From the NCBI GenBank assembly GCA_900317865.1, contig ONIK01000017.1, positions 1-32,844 of the forward strand: a stretch of DNA of 32,844 bases, written 5' to 3'. Under the pieces are notes generated by a model. It was given only the letters and a program-made list of their open reading frames with translations. It did no database searches and had not been told where the DNA came from. How positions within the stretch are numbered: the stretch's first letter is position 1; every line of letters begins with the position of its first letter. A program made the translations under genes and the position numbers. Shown here in pieces: positions 1 through 8,091 of the stretch. Origin of the DNA: an uncultured Methanobrevibacter sp. (GTDB lineage: Archaea > Methanobacteriota > Methanobacteria > Methanobacteriales > Methanobacteriaceae).

Positions 1-1462
1 CGCTGTGATATGCCTTATATTTGTATTTGCCATTGTTTAGTTTGAGGAGGTCATATGTGGTCTGGCCGTTATTGTCAGTTACAAGGGTAACGTTTTCAAT
101 TAATTTGTCGTTTGAATCATATATTTCTATTGTGATGTTTTGACCTGCTTCTTTATTGGATCTTGATGGTTTGATAGCGGAATTTCCTGTGTTGTTGATT
201 CCATTTGCACTCCAATAGGTCACATTGGTAAATGTAACTTCGGCATCATCTCTTGAATAGATTGCGTTTAAAAGGTTATTCTGGCCTGTGAAAATAATTG
301 TAATATTATTTTCATTTTTGGTTACTTGTAAATCTTTTGCATTTGCCCTGTTATTTAAGAAAATAGAATTAGAAATAGTTAATGTATCTGTAGAAGGATA
401 TTTATAGAAATAAATTGCAGAACCAGTAACTGCTTTATTGCCAGTAAAATTACAATTTGTTACAGTAGATCCTTTAGTATGATAGTTATAAAAGTAAATC
501 GCTCCTCCATTACCTGACGCAGTGTTGTTAGTAAAATTACAATTTGTTACATTACAATCTTTCCAGATGTAAACTGCACCACCATCTTTTGATGTGTTGT
601 TAGTAAAATTACAATTTGTTACAATAGCATAATTTTCGAAGTAAACTGCACCACCATAACTAGAAGAACCAGTTGCTTTGTTATCAGTAAAATTACAATT
701 TCTTACATTACCAGAAGACATGTAGATAGCACCACCATAACTAGAAGAACCAGTTGCTGTGTTGTTAATAAAATTACAATTTGTTACATTACAATCATAA
801 TAGAAGAAAACTGCACCACCATGTCTGGTTGCTGTGTTGTTAATAAAATTACAATTTGTCACTTCACCAGAATACATCATGATAGCACCACCTTGGCTAT
901 CATCTCCAGTTGCTTTGTTGTTAGTAAAATTACAATTTGTCACTTCACCATCTTCATTGAAGTAAACTGCACCACCGTCCCCAGTTGCTGTGTTGTTAGT
1001 AAAATTACAATTTTCAACAGTACCCAATTGATTAAAGTAAATTGCTCCACCATCATCATTATAGTTTGCATTTTTAATGGTTAGATTTTTAATTGTTACT
1101 CCTGCTGTCGTTATATAAAATGCTCTGTGCCCTGATTTGGCCATGTCAATAACTGCGCCGTTACCATCAATTACACGAGAAGTGGTGATTTCGATGGTGT
1201 CGCCGTCACTTTCAGCATAAGTGTAATTGCCTTTAATTAAGGTTATGTTTCCGCCAGAGTTAATCTGTTCTCTTAAGTAAGTGTAGGTGTATTCACCAGC
1301 GCTTAATATATTAACATCATTTTCCATACTCAAAATTTCATTTCCATTTGTAGATGCTATTTGTGTATTGTTTGTATTAATATCAGTCGCGCTAACTGAA
1401 CTGATTAAAAGAAACAATAGTACGACCAGAAATATTGTAATAATGTGCTTTTTTAATTTCAT
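1..1462 (-). CDS. secreted adhesin-like beta-helix protein (C-terminus beyond window)
   Basis: The frame is open from an ATG at 1462 to the window edge, giving 487 N-terminal residues. An SD (GGAGA, 1471-1475) lies 8 nt before the ATG. The protein starts with a signal peptide (MKLKKH, then a hydrophobic run ending in SSVSA, about residues 1-26). An approximately 90-residue region with the right-handed beta-helix style (VIDGNGAVID) follows. Eight repeats of a TNCNFTNNTATG...GGAVYF-type unit come next, about 21-28 residues each, with some units carrying inserts such as SSSYGG. The visible C-terminal part (KEAGQNITIEIYDSND...) looks like the start of an Ig-like/Big_1 domain. Methanobrevibacter genomes carry many such adhesin-like proteins, thought to act at the cell surface; the ligand is unknown. 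The repeats are Asn/Thr-rich with many N-x-S/T sites. The missing 3' end hides any anchoring domain. Confidence 0.9.
   Translation of the reverse strand, partial: MKLKKHIITIFLVVLLFLLISSVSATDINTNNTQIASTNGNEILSMENDVNILSAGEYTYTYLREQINSGGNITLIKGNYTYAESDGDTIEITTSRVIDGNGAVIDMAKSGHRAFYITTAGVTIKNLTIKNANYNDDGGAIYFNQLGTVENCNFTNNTATGDGGAVYFNEDGEVTNCNFTNNKATGDDSQGGAIMMYSGEVTNCNFINNTATRHGGAVFFYYDCNVTNCNFINNTATGSSSYGGAIYMSSGNVRNCNFTDNKATGSSSYGGAVYFENYAIVTNCNFTNNTSKDGGAVYIWKDCNVTNCNFTNNTASGNGGAIYFYNYHTKGSTVTNCNFTGNKAVTGSAIYFYKYPSTDTLTISNSIFLNNRANAKDLQVTKNENNITIIFTGQNNLLNAIYSRDDAEVTFTNVTYWSANGINNTGNSAIKPSRSNKEAGQNITIEIYDSNDKLIENVTLVTDNNGQTTYDLLKLNNGKYKYKAYHS
431..1015 (-). repeat. eight tandem beta-helix coding repeats inside the adhesin gene
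   Basis: The core AAATTACAATTT (coding for NCNF on the minus strand) recurs eight times between about 440 and 1015, spaced roughly 73-87 bp, always in frame. Flanking bases are also well conserved at DNA level (for example GTTGTTAGTAAAATTACAAT). This suggests recent expansion or recombination between units and not only protein-level selection. Spacers differ in length by whole codons. Confidence 0.85.
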
Positions 1463-1499
1463 TTACTTTTTCTCCAGGTTTGAATAGTTATTCTGATAA

Positions 1500-1560
1500 A
1501 AAATGTTTTATGCTTTATAAACAGTCTTAAAAGGGGACTGATTTTTGAATAAAACATTTT
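1500..1560 (-). promoter_or_regulatory. adhesin promoter: TATA box between arms of a 12-bp inverted repeat
   Basis: On the minus strand GTTTATAAAG (about 1512-1521) is a good TATA box, roughly 50 nt before the ATG at 1462. A perfect 12-bp inverted repeat has arms at 1500-1511 (AAAATGTTTTAT) and 1549-1560 (ATAAAACATTTT). One arm lies just downstream of the TATA and the other upstream. A smaller 5-bp dyad CAGTC/GACTG (1522-1526 and 1536-1540) sits inside. The placement fits an operator controlling expression, but no regulator is identified. Confidence 0.5.
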
Positions 1561-1828
1561 ATTTGATTAAAAATTTATCAAAAAATATATTTATATGTAT
1601 TGATTTGTTTTTTTTGAAATATATTCTGCATTTATTATTATGGAAGTTTGCTTTGAAAAGTAGTTGATATATGCATTAATGAAGTTTTAATATGGGATTG
1701 GCTTGGTGGGGGAGTGTTAATTTATTGTTAACTGGAAGATTTTGAATTTTTTCAAAGTCATTAAATTTTACTTTATTGAAGTAATATTTACTTAAAACGG
1801 TTAAATTGTACGATTTTATATCAAAAAA

Positions 1829-1837
1829 CTTATATTT
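1829..1837 (+). promoter_or_regulatory. TATA box of the class III signal peptide gene
   Basis: CTTATATTT lies about 32-40 nt before the ATG at 1869. It would give a transcript start near 1857 and a short leader containing the GGTGA-like SD at 1859-1863. A second T/A-rich TATA candidate lies at 1842-1854. Confidence 0.4.
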
Positions 1838-1868
1838 GTCCTTTTTTATAAATAATATTGGTGATTTG

Positions 1869-2051
1869 ATGGATAATAATGCTCAAGCATCAGCTGAATT
1901 AATATTATTGTTTGGTGGAATTATGGTTGTTGTTTTACTCGCAATCTATATGTATAAGGTATATGTAATGGATTTGGGTGGTGAAATACAGTCAAAAGAA
2001 GTCAATGAATTTAATGCTAAACTGGAAGAAATATCTGAGATTTTTACTTGA
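1869..2051 (+). CDS. small class III signal peptide (archaeal prepilin-like) protein
   Basis: This is a 60-aa protein starting MDNNAQASAELILLFGG. It has the archaeal class III signal peptide pattern QxSxExxxL, a short charged N-terminus, then a hydrophobic helix (about residues 11-30) and a charged tail. Such proteins are cut before the Gln by the EppA-type prepilin peptidase and assemble through the hydrophobic helix. The ATG at 1869 is preferred over an upstream in-frame ATG at 1806: it has an SD (TGGTGA, 1858-1863) and puts the peptidase motif at the N-terminus, as in the family. No other pilus genes are visible nearby, so it may be a stand-alone membrane or surface peptide. Its last 8 bases overlap the convergent TMEM175-like gene. 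Confidence 0.75.
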   Translation: MDNNAQASAELILLFGGIMVVVLLAIYMYKVYVMDLGGEIQSKEVNEFNAKLEEISEIFT

Positions 2052-2610
2052 TTTGACGTTTTGAAAAGTACCATAATGAAGGTATTGAAATTAAACAGAA
2101 TAATGTTATTGCCGGAGGATAAACAAAATAACCTATAATAAAACCAATCACCATTATTCCTAAAGTATAATAAAGTGGTTTATTTGATTTTAATGCAACT
2201 TGAAGTGCTATATTTGCCTTATCTGAATTTTTCAGTTCATTGGCTACAAAAACAGATATTACACCACAGGCTATAAAATCAAGCCCGTATGCTGCATGAG
2301 CAATAAATGAATCGAAATTCTCAGCAACAAATATTGTAAGATAAGGGAGTAATGATAATATGAATAATGACAATCCTATATACCAAATAACTTTAGAATT
2401 GACTTTATTTACAATGCTGAATAGGTTGTTGTTATAATTCCAGAAATTAAATACTACTAAGAAACTTAAAGCATATATTATAAAGTCTAGACGCACTTCA
2501 AAGAGAGCTTCCCAACTGCCGTTTGATGCCATCGGTATTTCCAATACAATTATTGTTAGGATAATAGCTAAAATTGCATCTATCAGTGCTTCAAACCTTT
2601 CAGTTTCCAT
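2044..2610 (-). CDS. TMEM175-like potassium channel protein, copy 2
   Basis: This 188-aa membrane protein has about six hydrophobic helices. Its N-terminus, METERFEALIDAILAI, matches the first helix of the TMEM175/DUF1211 family, in which RF-x-x-FSD heads each repeat. Here the FSD position reads L9-I10-D11. I16 and T19 align with the human TMEM175 pore-lining I46 and T49. Bacterial and archaeal members have one repeat per chain and work as tetrameric cation (K+) channels in the membrane. The gene starts 11 bp inside the end of its upstream paralogue, so the two are translationally coupled. The Ser of FSD is replaced, which may alter packing or gating. Family assignment rests on the first helix and overall layout. 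Confidence 0.7.
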   Translation of the reverse strand: METERFEALIDAILAIILTIIVLEIPMASNGSWEALFEVRLDFIIYALSFLVVFNFWNYNNNLFSIVNKVNSKVIWYIGLSLFILSLLPYLTIFVAENFDSFIAHAAYGLDFIACGVISVFVANELKNSDKANIALQVALKSNKPLYYTLGIMVIGFIIGYFVYPPAITLFCLISIPSLWYFSKRQIK

Positions 2611-3172
2611 CGTCAGCCCTCCATCCGATATATATCCACATTAATACTGCAATCAGACATGAAATATATATTCCTGGCTTAAAAATTGTATAAGTTAAGA
2701 TAAAACCTAAAATAATTATTATTAATGGAGATGCCTGATAATAGGTGCTTTTATCAGTTTCCTGCAGTTCTTTATTGTATGGATTACTCCTATATACTGC
2801 TTTTATGGATAAAAGATAAAGAATATTTGTTGAAACAAATATTAGACCAAACATTGTTTCGGCAGGAATGGAATTAACATTTTGTGCAACCCAAATAGTA
2901 AAATAGGGAACTAATGATATGATAAATGTCATTATTCCAAAAATCCAAACTACGGAGTTGTCAATATTTTCAACTTTTTTGAATAGATTATGATTATTAA
3001 ACCATATATTGAATAATGTTAAAAAACTAATCAGATAAGCTAGATATGAAACTCTCAAATCCCATATTGCAGATAATGTAGGTTCTGCCGGCTGGGAAAT
3101 CTTTAAAACTAAAATTGTAATTATGATTGCTATGATTGCATCGATGAATGTTTCAAATCTATTGGTTTGCAT
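2600..3172 (-). CDS. TMEM175-like potassium channel protein, copy 1
   Basis: This 190-aa protein has about six membrane helices and is a paralogue of the next gene downstream. Its first helix, MQTNRFETFIDAIIAI, carries the TMEM175 signature with F9-I10-D11 in place of FSD, and keeps I16 and T19 at the pore-lining positions. The helices after it include PYFTIWVAQN, matched in the paralogue by PYLTIFVAEN, which confirms the duplication. It is the first gene of a two-gene unit whose start codons lie 11 bp inside the preceding frame. The pair could form homo- or hetero-tetramers. It lies divergent from the aldehyde dehydrogenase gene, 53 bp away, and the promoters must be packed in that gap. Confidence 0.7.
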   Translation of the reverse strand: MQTNRFETFIDAIIAIIITILVLKISQPAEPTLSAIWDLRVSYLAYLISFLTLFNIWFNNHNLFKKVENIDNSVVWIFGIMTFIISLVPYFTIWVAQNVNSIPAETMFGLIFVSTNILYLLSIKAVYRSNPYNKELQETDKSTYYQASPLIIIILGFILTYTIFKPGIYISCLIAVLMWIYIGWRADDGN

Positions 3173-3225
3173 GATATTAATGATTATAAATTTTAAAATA
3201 TAAATAGTTAAACAAGGTGATTGAA

Positions 3226-4638
3226 ATGGATATGTTAATCAATGGTGAACATGTAAGTGATATGGATAGTGAGGATGTTATTAATCCTTTTAATGGTGAA
3301 GTAATAGATAGTGTTCCTATTTCTCATCTGAATAATGTTGATAAGGCAATCCTTGCAGCAAATAATGCTAAAAAGTCTTTACAGGAAATGTCTGCTTTTA
3401 AAATATCTAATAAATTATACAATGTCTGTGAAAAACTGAAAGAAAAAAAGGATGAATTTGCAGAGTTATTGACAATGGAAGTTGGAAAGCCAATCAATGA
3501 ATCCTATGTTGAATTGGACAGGTCAATTGAAACATTAAAGCTTGCAGCAGAAGAGGCTAAAAGGATTTATGGTGAATCAGTTCCTCTGGATGCTGGATTG
3601 AATGGAAAAGGATTTTTTGCATTTACACAAAGATTGCCGTTGGGAGTTGTTGCAGCAATTACTCCATTTAACTATCCCCTAAATTTAACTATTCATAAAA
3701 TCGCACCAGCTATTGCCTGTAAAAATACTGTTATTATTAAACCTCCAACTGAGGCTCCGTTGACAGTTATGAAATTTGCAGAACTTGTTGATGAGGAATT
3801 TCCTGCAGGAGTCATTAATGTAATCACGGGATACGGTTCAGAAGTGGGGGATGCTTTGGTTGCATCTGATAAAATTGATAAAATCTCTTTTACCGGAAGT
3901 GTGATGACTGGACTGATGATATCCCAAAGGGCAGGAATGAAAAAAGTAACTCTTGAGCTTGGAGGAAATGATCCGCTGGTTGTTTTGGATGATGCTGATG
4001 TTGGCGCTGCGGTAAAAGGTGTTATTAACGGAGCATACTTAAATGCCGGTCAGGTCTGCATGGGGGTTAAAAGGATAATTGTTCAGGAAGGAATCTATGA
4101 GGAATTCAAAGCAAAGCTTGTTAAGGAAACATCCAAAATTAAAATGGGAAATCCGATGGACACGTCAACACAGCTTGGAACATTAATCAGTGAAAAAGCG
4201 GCAATTCATGTTGAAGAAAGTGTTAATAATGCAGTCAAGGATGGTGCTGAAATACTGATTGGCGGAAAAAGGGACGGTGCATTTTATGAAGCTACAGTAG
4301 TTGATAAGGTCACGCAGGATATGGATTTGGTAGCTAATGAAACTTTTGGTCCTATTGCGCCATTATTGAAAGTTAAAACTGTTGATGAAGCAATCCAAAT
4401 TGCAAACGCTACAGAATATGGTCTTCAGGCGGGAGTATTTACAGAAAACTATAGGAATGCTTTGAAATGTGCTAATGAAATTGAAGCAGGAACCGTATTT
4501 GTAAATAAGCAGTCAACATTCAGGACAGATAACATGCCATTCGGAGGATTTAAAAATAGTGGCTGTGGAAAAGAAGGAATCAAATATGCTGTTGAAGAAA
4601 TGACTAAAACAAAGTTGATTGGACTAAATTTAAGATAG
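3226..4638 (+). CDS. cofA: NAD(P)-dependent aldehyde dehydrogenase, probable lactaldehyde dehydrogenase CofA
   Basis: This 470-aa protein belongs to the aldehyde dehydrogenase superfamily and shows the full set of motifs: ITPFNYPLN (cofactor region), FTGS, ELGG with catalytic Glu244, GQVCMG with nucleophile Cys278, NETFGP, and FGGFKNSGCGKEG near the end. The overall wording is close to methanogen lactaldehyde dehydrogenase (MJ1411, CofA), which makes lactate from lactaldehyde for the side chain of coenzyme F420. The ATG at 3226 sits 5 nt after the SD AAGGTGA (3214-3220); an in-frame GTG at 3217 lies within that SD and is unlikely. The gene stands alone, so the F420 role comes from similarity only. 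Other aldehydes (for example glyceraldehyde or succinic semialdehyde) are possible substrates. Confidence 0.75.
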   Translation: MDMLINGEHVSDMDSEDVINPFNGEVIDSVPISHLNNVDKAILAANNAKKSLQEMSAFKISNKLYNVCEKLKEKKDEFAELLTMEVGKPINESYVELDRSIETLKLAAEEAKRIYGESVPLDAGLNGKGFFAFTQRLPLGVVAAITPFNYPLNLTIHKIAPAIACKNTVIIKPPTEAPLTVMKFAELVDEEFPAGVINVITGYGSEVGDALVASDKIDKISFTGSVMTGLMISQRAGMKKVTLELGGNDPLVVLDDADVGAAVKGVINGAYLNAGQVCMGVKRIIVQEGIYEEFKAKLVKETSKIKMGNPMDTSTQLGTLISEKAAIHVEESVNNAVKDGAEILIGGKRDGAFYEATVVDKVTQDMDLVANETFGPIAPLLKVKTVDEAIQIANATEYGLQAGVFTENYRNALKCANEIEAGTVFVNKQSTFRTDNMPFGGFKNSGCGKEGIKYAVEEMTKTKLIGLNLR

Positions 4639-4649
4639 TTCATATGTAT

Positions 4650-4683
4650 GTGCTTTTTTGCACGATTTTTTTTCATTTTTTTT
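4650..4683 (+). terminator. terminator after the aldehyde dehydrogenase gene
   Basis: A short GTGC/GCAC stem (4650-4653 and 4660-4663) with a T6 loop is followed by T8 and T9 runs. This fits the oligo-T termination of euryarchaea. Confidence 0.5.
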
Positions 4684-4750
4684 TACATATTGCATATTTA
4701 ATTCATAATATATTGTTTAATTTTCTCATTATCATATATTTTATTAATGT

Positions 4751-4792
4751 CTTTATAAAAATAACTTATTATATAATTAATTTATGGGAGGA
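4751..4792 (+). promoter_or_regulatory. promoter and SD of the 1048-aa adhesin
   Basis: The TATA candidate CTTTATAAAA (4751-4760) would place transcription start near 4781. GGGAGG (4787-4792) is a strong SD 5 nt before a TTG, and fixes 4798 as the start. A second TATA-like stretch, TTATATAATT, lies at 4769-4778. Confidence 0.45.
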
Positions 4793-4797
4793 ATATT

Positions 4798-7700
4798 TTG
4801 AAAAAAAGATTTTTATTCTTAATTTTAATCATGTTCTTCATTTCTATTTCGTTAGTAAGTGCGCAAGAAATAGATAATGATTTCATCATTGAACAGAATA
4901 ATGAAACAGGTTCTTTTAGTGAACTTCAAATAAATATTGATTCTATTGAAGATTCTGGAAATTTAAATTTAAGTAAAGACTATAAAGCGGATTCTCTTAA
5001 AAGAATGGTCATAACTAAATCTATTAATATCGATGGGAATAATCATGTTCTTAATGGATTGAATCAATCGGCTATTTTTCGGGTATTTGATTCCGATGTA
5101 GTTTTAAGAAATATTAATTTTATTAATGGTTTTAGCGAAGACAATACATTTGTGATTGATTTAAACAATGCAAATGTTAAAATCATTAATTGTACTTTTA
5201 GCTATAATTTAGGAGCAATATCTTTAATGGATTCAAATTTAACCATATCAAAATCCACTTTTTCATTCAATGAACCTATGGGCATGTATACTTATGGTGG
5301 TGCTATATATGCTGTAGATTCCATACTCTATGTTGATGAATCAGTATTTTATAATAATTCTGCCAGTGCAGGGGGAGCCATATGCTGCTTCAATACAAAT
5401 TCGACAATCATCAATAGTGATTTTTACAACAATAATGTTACATTTTATGGAGGAGCTATATTTTCAGACTCTCCATTGACAATAACAGATTCGAGATTAT
5501 ATAAAAATAATGCAGAATATAAAGGTGGAGCTGTTCACACTACATTATCCTATAAAAATGAAGATAGTTTATATATTGATAACTGTGACTTATTTAATAA
5601 TGTAGCTGAGTATGGGGGTGTTGTTTCATCTTCCAACATTAACTTTGTAATAATCAATAATTCTCGAATTCATGACAATTCTGCATTAATTGGGGCAGTT
5701 GTTTTAATATTTAGTCGCAATACTGTAAAAATTATAAATTCATTATGTTATAACAATGTTGCAACTAATGGATCTATTGTATATAGTCTGGCAGGTGGAA
5801 ATATATACTTTTTAGATAGTGATTTTAAAAATAACGCAGCAGAATTTGGGGCATTGTCCTATTCTCTTTTTGGACGTTTTGGAAAAGAATTTGTGAACTT
5901 TAATCTTTCAGTTATCAATTCTAATTTAACAGACAATATTTGTTCTAAAGGATTGATTTATTCAATTTTGGGAAATGTTATAGTTTATAATTCATCAATA
6001 ACATATAAAAATCAATCTTATGACACTCCAGTTATATATAAAGTAGTGGAAGGCAATGTTACTCAAAAAGATAACTGGTGGGGTGTTGAAAATCCGGATT
6101 TAGATAAACTAATTGTTTTCGATTTTGATTTGTTTTCATCAAATATTTCTGAAGATGTTAATCAAAGTGATGATTGTGCTTCAAGTGTTATTCAAATTGA
6201 TGATGAAAATTTTGTATTTACATTTAGGAGAGATTCCTCGTATCAACTTTGTGTGGATATTGTACATCAGGATGAGGGAATTTTGCAGTATAAATGTGAT
6301 TCATCCTACTTTATACATTCATTTATAGATGATAATGGTTGGGTATTTGGAAGTGGGGGTTTGGATTCTCCTTTTGCTAGCGAAATGGCAGAAGCTTTTG
6401 CAAAAATCATGTCTAGAAACAATATGATTATAGATGAGTTAATGTTAATTCTTTTTGATATTAAATTATATGGAGGGGTAGGTCATTTTTTTGTCAAATC
6501 CCCAAATGGAACTTATGCTCTTTTAAGCTTTAATTCTAATTCTGAGATGTATATATTTGAAAAAGGTATTTTACAGCCAGGTGAATTCTTGATAATACCA
6601 AATGATCCTAATTATTTAAGAAAAGGAAATGTTTCTGATTTGAATGTAAGTGATTATGTTTTTGCTTCAAGATATATTGCTGCATTAGATGGATATGGGG
6701 TAGCAAGGACTAATGAATTCACTTATAATTTCGTAACGGATGAATTTAATGAAAAATATGTGGATATTTATGTTGCAAATGATGATGGGTCTCTTTCAAA
6801 TAGATCAAATACTTCAGCACACTTCAATGATGTATTCATAACTGATAATTATGTTTTTGGTGAAGATGTGCCAATTATTATGGATGGGATGTATCTGGGA
6901 CGAATGATAATTAATGAAAGCAATTTAAAGATAAATGCTCAGGATATAATCAAATATTATGGCGGACCTGAAAGATTTGTCGTTAGTTTAACTGACTTTG
7001 AAAGTAATCCTTTTGTGAATAAAACTGTAATTATTGACATCAATGGGGTTTCATACTCTAGAACAACTGATGAAAACGGCACTGTTAGTATTGCAATCGG
7101 ATTGAATAGTGGAGTTTATGATGTGGTTGTCCGCGTTGGCAATAAAACAGCAAATTCTGTTGTTACAATTTTATCCACAGTCAATGGAACCAATATCGCC
7201 AAAGTTTATAGAAATGATACTCAATACTATGCAACATTCCTGGACAGTGATGGCATCTATCTAAAAGATGGTGAAACTGTTAGATTCAACATTAATGGTG
7301 TAATGTATGACCGTAAAATTGCTGGTGATGAAGGTTTAGCCAAATTAAACATTAACTTGGAACAGGGACAATATGTAATAACTGCAATAAATCTTGTAAC
7401 TGGAGAAAAAACAGCAAACAACATCACAGTAATTCCAAGAATAATTGAAAACAATGACCTAATCAAATATTATAGAAATGGGACCCAATACACTGTTAAA
7501 ATCCTTGGGGGTGATGGCAATCCTGTTGGTGCAGGTGAAAATGTAACATTTAATATTAATGAGGTATTTTACACTCGTCAGACTGATGAAAATGGTATTG
7601 CTAAGTTAAATATCAACTTACTGTCTGGAAACTATATTGTGACTGCAGAATGCAAAGGATGTGTCGTATCAAATAACATCAAAGTATTGCCTGTATTGAA

Positions 7701-7944
7701 TGCAAACGATATTACAATGAAATATGGTGATGGCACTCAATTCAAAGTTAATTTGGTTGATGGTCGAGGTAATCCTTATGCAGATCAATCTGTTGCATTT
7801 AACATTAATGGTATGTTCTATAATAGAATGACTGACAGTAACGGTCAGGCTAAGTTAAATATTAACTTAATGCCTGGTGAATACATTATAACATCAAGTT
7901 ATTATGGTTCTAGTATTGCAAACAAAATAACTATTGAAAGTTGA
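4798..7944 (+). CDS. secreted adhesin-like protein with beta-helix, unknown middle domain and four Ig-like repeats
   Basis: This 1048-aa protein starts with TTG after a strong SD. It has a signal peptide (residues 1-22, ending LVSA-Q). Residues about 45-430 are a right-handed beta-helix of the pectate-lyase/adhesin type (repeated NSTF, GGAIY, NNSAS), closing with the DNWWG motif near 425 that ends many Methanobrevibacter adhesin helices. Residues about 460-700 form a non-repeat domain (including GVGHFFVKSPNGTYALL near 559) that I do not recognise. Four Ig-like repeats of about 80 residues follow (about 718-792, 798-877, 883-963, 968-1048), each with an INGVxYxRxTDENG...LNINLxxGxYIV-type core, as in Big_1-like domains. 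There is no C-terminal transmembrane anchor or sortase motif, so attachment may be through the Ig-like repeats or by non-covalent wall binding. Confidence 0.85.
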   Translation: MKKRFLFLILIMFFISISLVSAQEIDNDFIIEQNNETGSFSELQINIDSIEDSGNLNLSKDYKADSLKRMVITKSINIDGNNHVLNGLNQSAIFRVFDSDVVLRNINFINGFSEDNTFVIDLNNANVKIINCTFSYNLGAISLMDSNLTISKSTFSFNEPMGMYTYGGAIYAVDSILYVDESVFYNNSASAGGAICCFNTNSTIINSDFYNNNVTFYGGAIFSDSPLTITDSRLYKNNAEYKGGAVHTTLSYKNEDSLYIDNCDLFNNVAEYGGVVSSSNINFVIINNSRIHDNSALIGAVVLIFSRNTVKIINSLCYNNVATNGSIVYSLAGGNIYFLDSDFKNNAAEFGALSYSLFGRFGKEFVNFNLSVINSNLTDNICSKGLIYSILGNVIVYNSSITYKNQSYDTPVIYKVVEGNVTQKDNWWGVENPDLDKLIVFDFDLFSSNISEDVNQSDDCASSVIQIDDENFVFTFRRDSSYQLCVDIVHQDEGILQYKCDSSYFIHSFIDDNGWVFGSGGLDSPFASEMAEAFAKIMSRNNMIIDELMLILFDIKLYGGVGHFFVKSPNGTYALLSFNSNSEMYIFEKGILQPGEFLIIPNDPNYLRKGNVSDLNVSDYVFASRYIAALDGYGVARTNEFTYNFVTDEFNEKYVDIYVANDDGSLSNRSNTSAHFNDVFITDNYVFGEDVPIIMDGMYLGRMIINESNLKINAQDIIKYYGGPERFVVSLTDFESNPFVNKTVIIDINGVSYSRTTDENGTVSIAIGLNSGVYDVVVRVGNKTANSVVTILSTVNGTNIAKVYRNDTQYYATFLDSDGIYLKDGETVRFNINGVMYDRKIAGDEGLAKLNINLEQGQYVITAINLVTGEKTANNITVIPRIIENNDLIKYYRNGTQYTVKILGGDGNPVGAGENVTFNINEVFYTRQTDENGIAKLNINLLSGNYIVTAECKGCVVSNNIKVLPVLNANDITMKYGDGTQFKVNLVDGRGNPYADQSVAFNINGMFYNRMTDSNGQAKLNINLMPGEYIITSSYYGSSIANKITIES
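6950..7941 (+). repeat. four tandem Ig-like (Big_1-type) coding repeats
   Basis: Four consecutive units of about 240 bp encode the C-terminal Ig-like domains of the adhesin. Shared blocks include TTAAACATTAACTT-like sequence (coding LNINL) near 7344, 7605 and 7855. The first unit, with IAIGLNSG at that place, is the most diverged. Confidence 0.7.
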
Positions 7945-7975
7945 GATTAATTTCTCAACGCTTTTTCTATTTTTT
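7940..7975 (+). terminator. hairpin terminator overlapping the adhesin stop codon
   Basis: A 7-bp stem GTTGAGA/TCTCAAC (7940-7946 and 7953-7959) with loop TTAATT is followed by CTTTTTCTATTTTTT. The left arm contains the TGA stop at 7942-7944. Confidence 0.65.
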
Positions 7976-8091
7976 ATGTGGATGTGCAATATGAAATGTT
8001 TTGCCAGAAAGAGCTAGTAAAAAAAGATTGCATGAATAGTAAATTAAATGCAATTAAATAATATAAAACATGTTTTGGTGAGGTCTTGATT

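Larger units (their letters stand above)
1463..1868. other. 406-bp intergenic region between adhesin and pilin-like gene
   Basis: No gene is supported here. It is AT-rich and holds the minus-strand adhesin promoter with its dyad (1500-1560) and the plus-strand promoter of the small class III signal peptide gene near its right end. Nothing recognisable was found in about 1561-1800. Confidence 0.6.

Noticed and set aside
440..1015. Regular short repeats with variable spacers, CRISPR-like at first sight
   Set aside because: The repeats are in frame, encode the NCNFTNN beta-helix unit, differ among themselves, and the open frame runs through all of them. No cas genes are near.
821..1487. Plus-strand open frames over the adhesin region
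   Set aside because: They are antisense shadows of the repeat-coding minus-strand gene, lacking SD and family similarity.
1806..1868. Upstream in-frame ATG giving an 81-aa pilin-like protein
   Set aside because: It has no SD, and it would bury the class III signal motif 21 residues inside; ATG 1869 has an SD and the expected N-terminus.
4798..7944. Cell-wall sorting signal or C-terminal membrane anchor in the adhesin
   Set aside because: The protein ends directly after the fourth Ig-like repeat (IANKITIES) with no hydrophobic tail or LPxTG-like motif.
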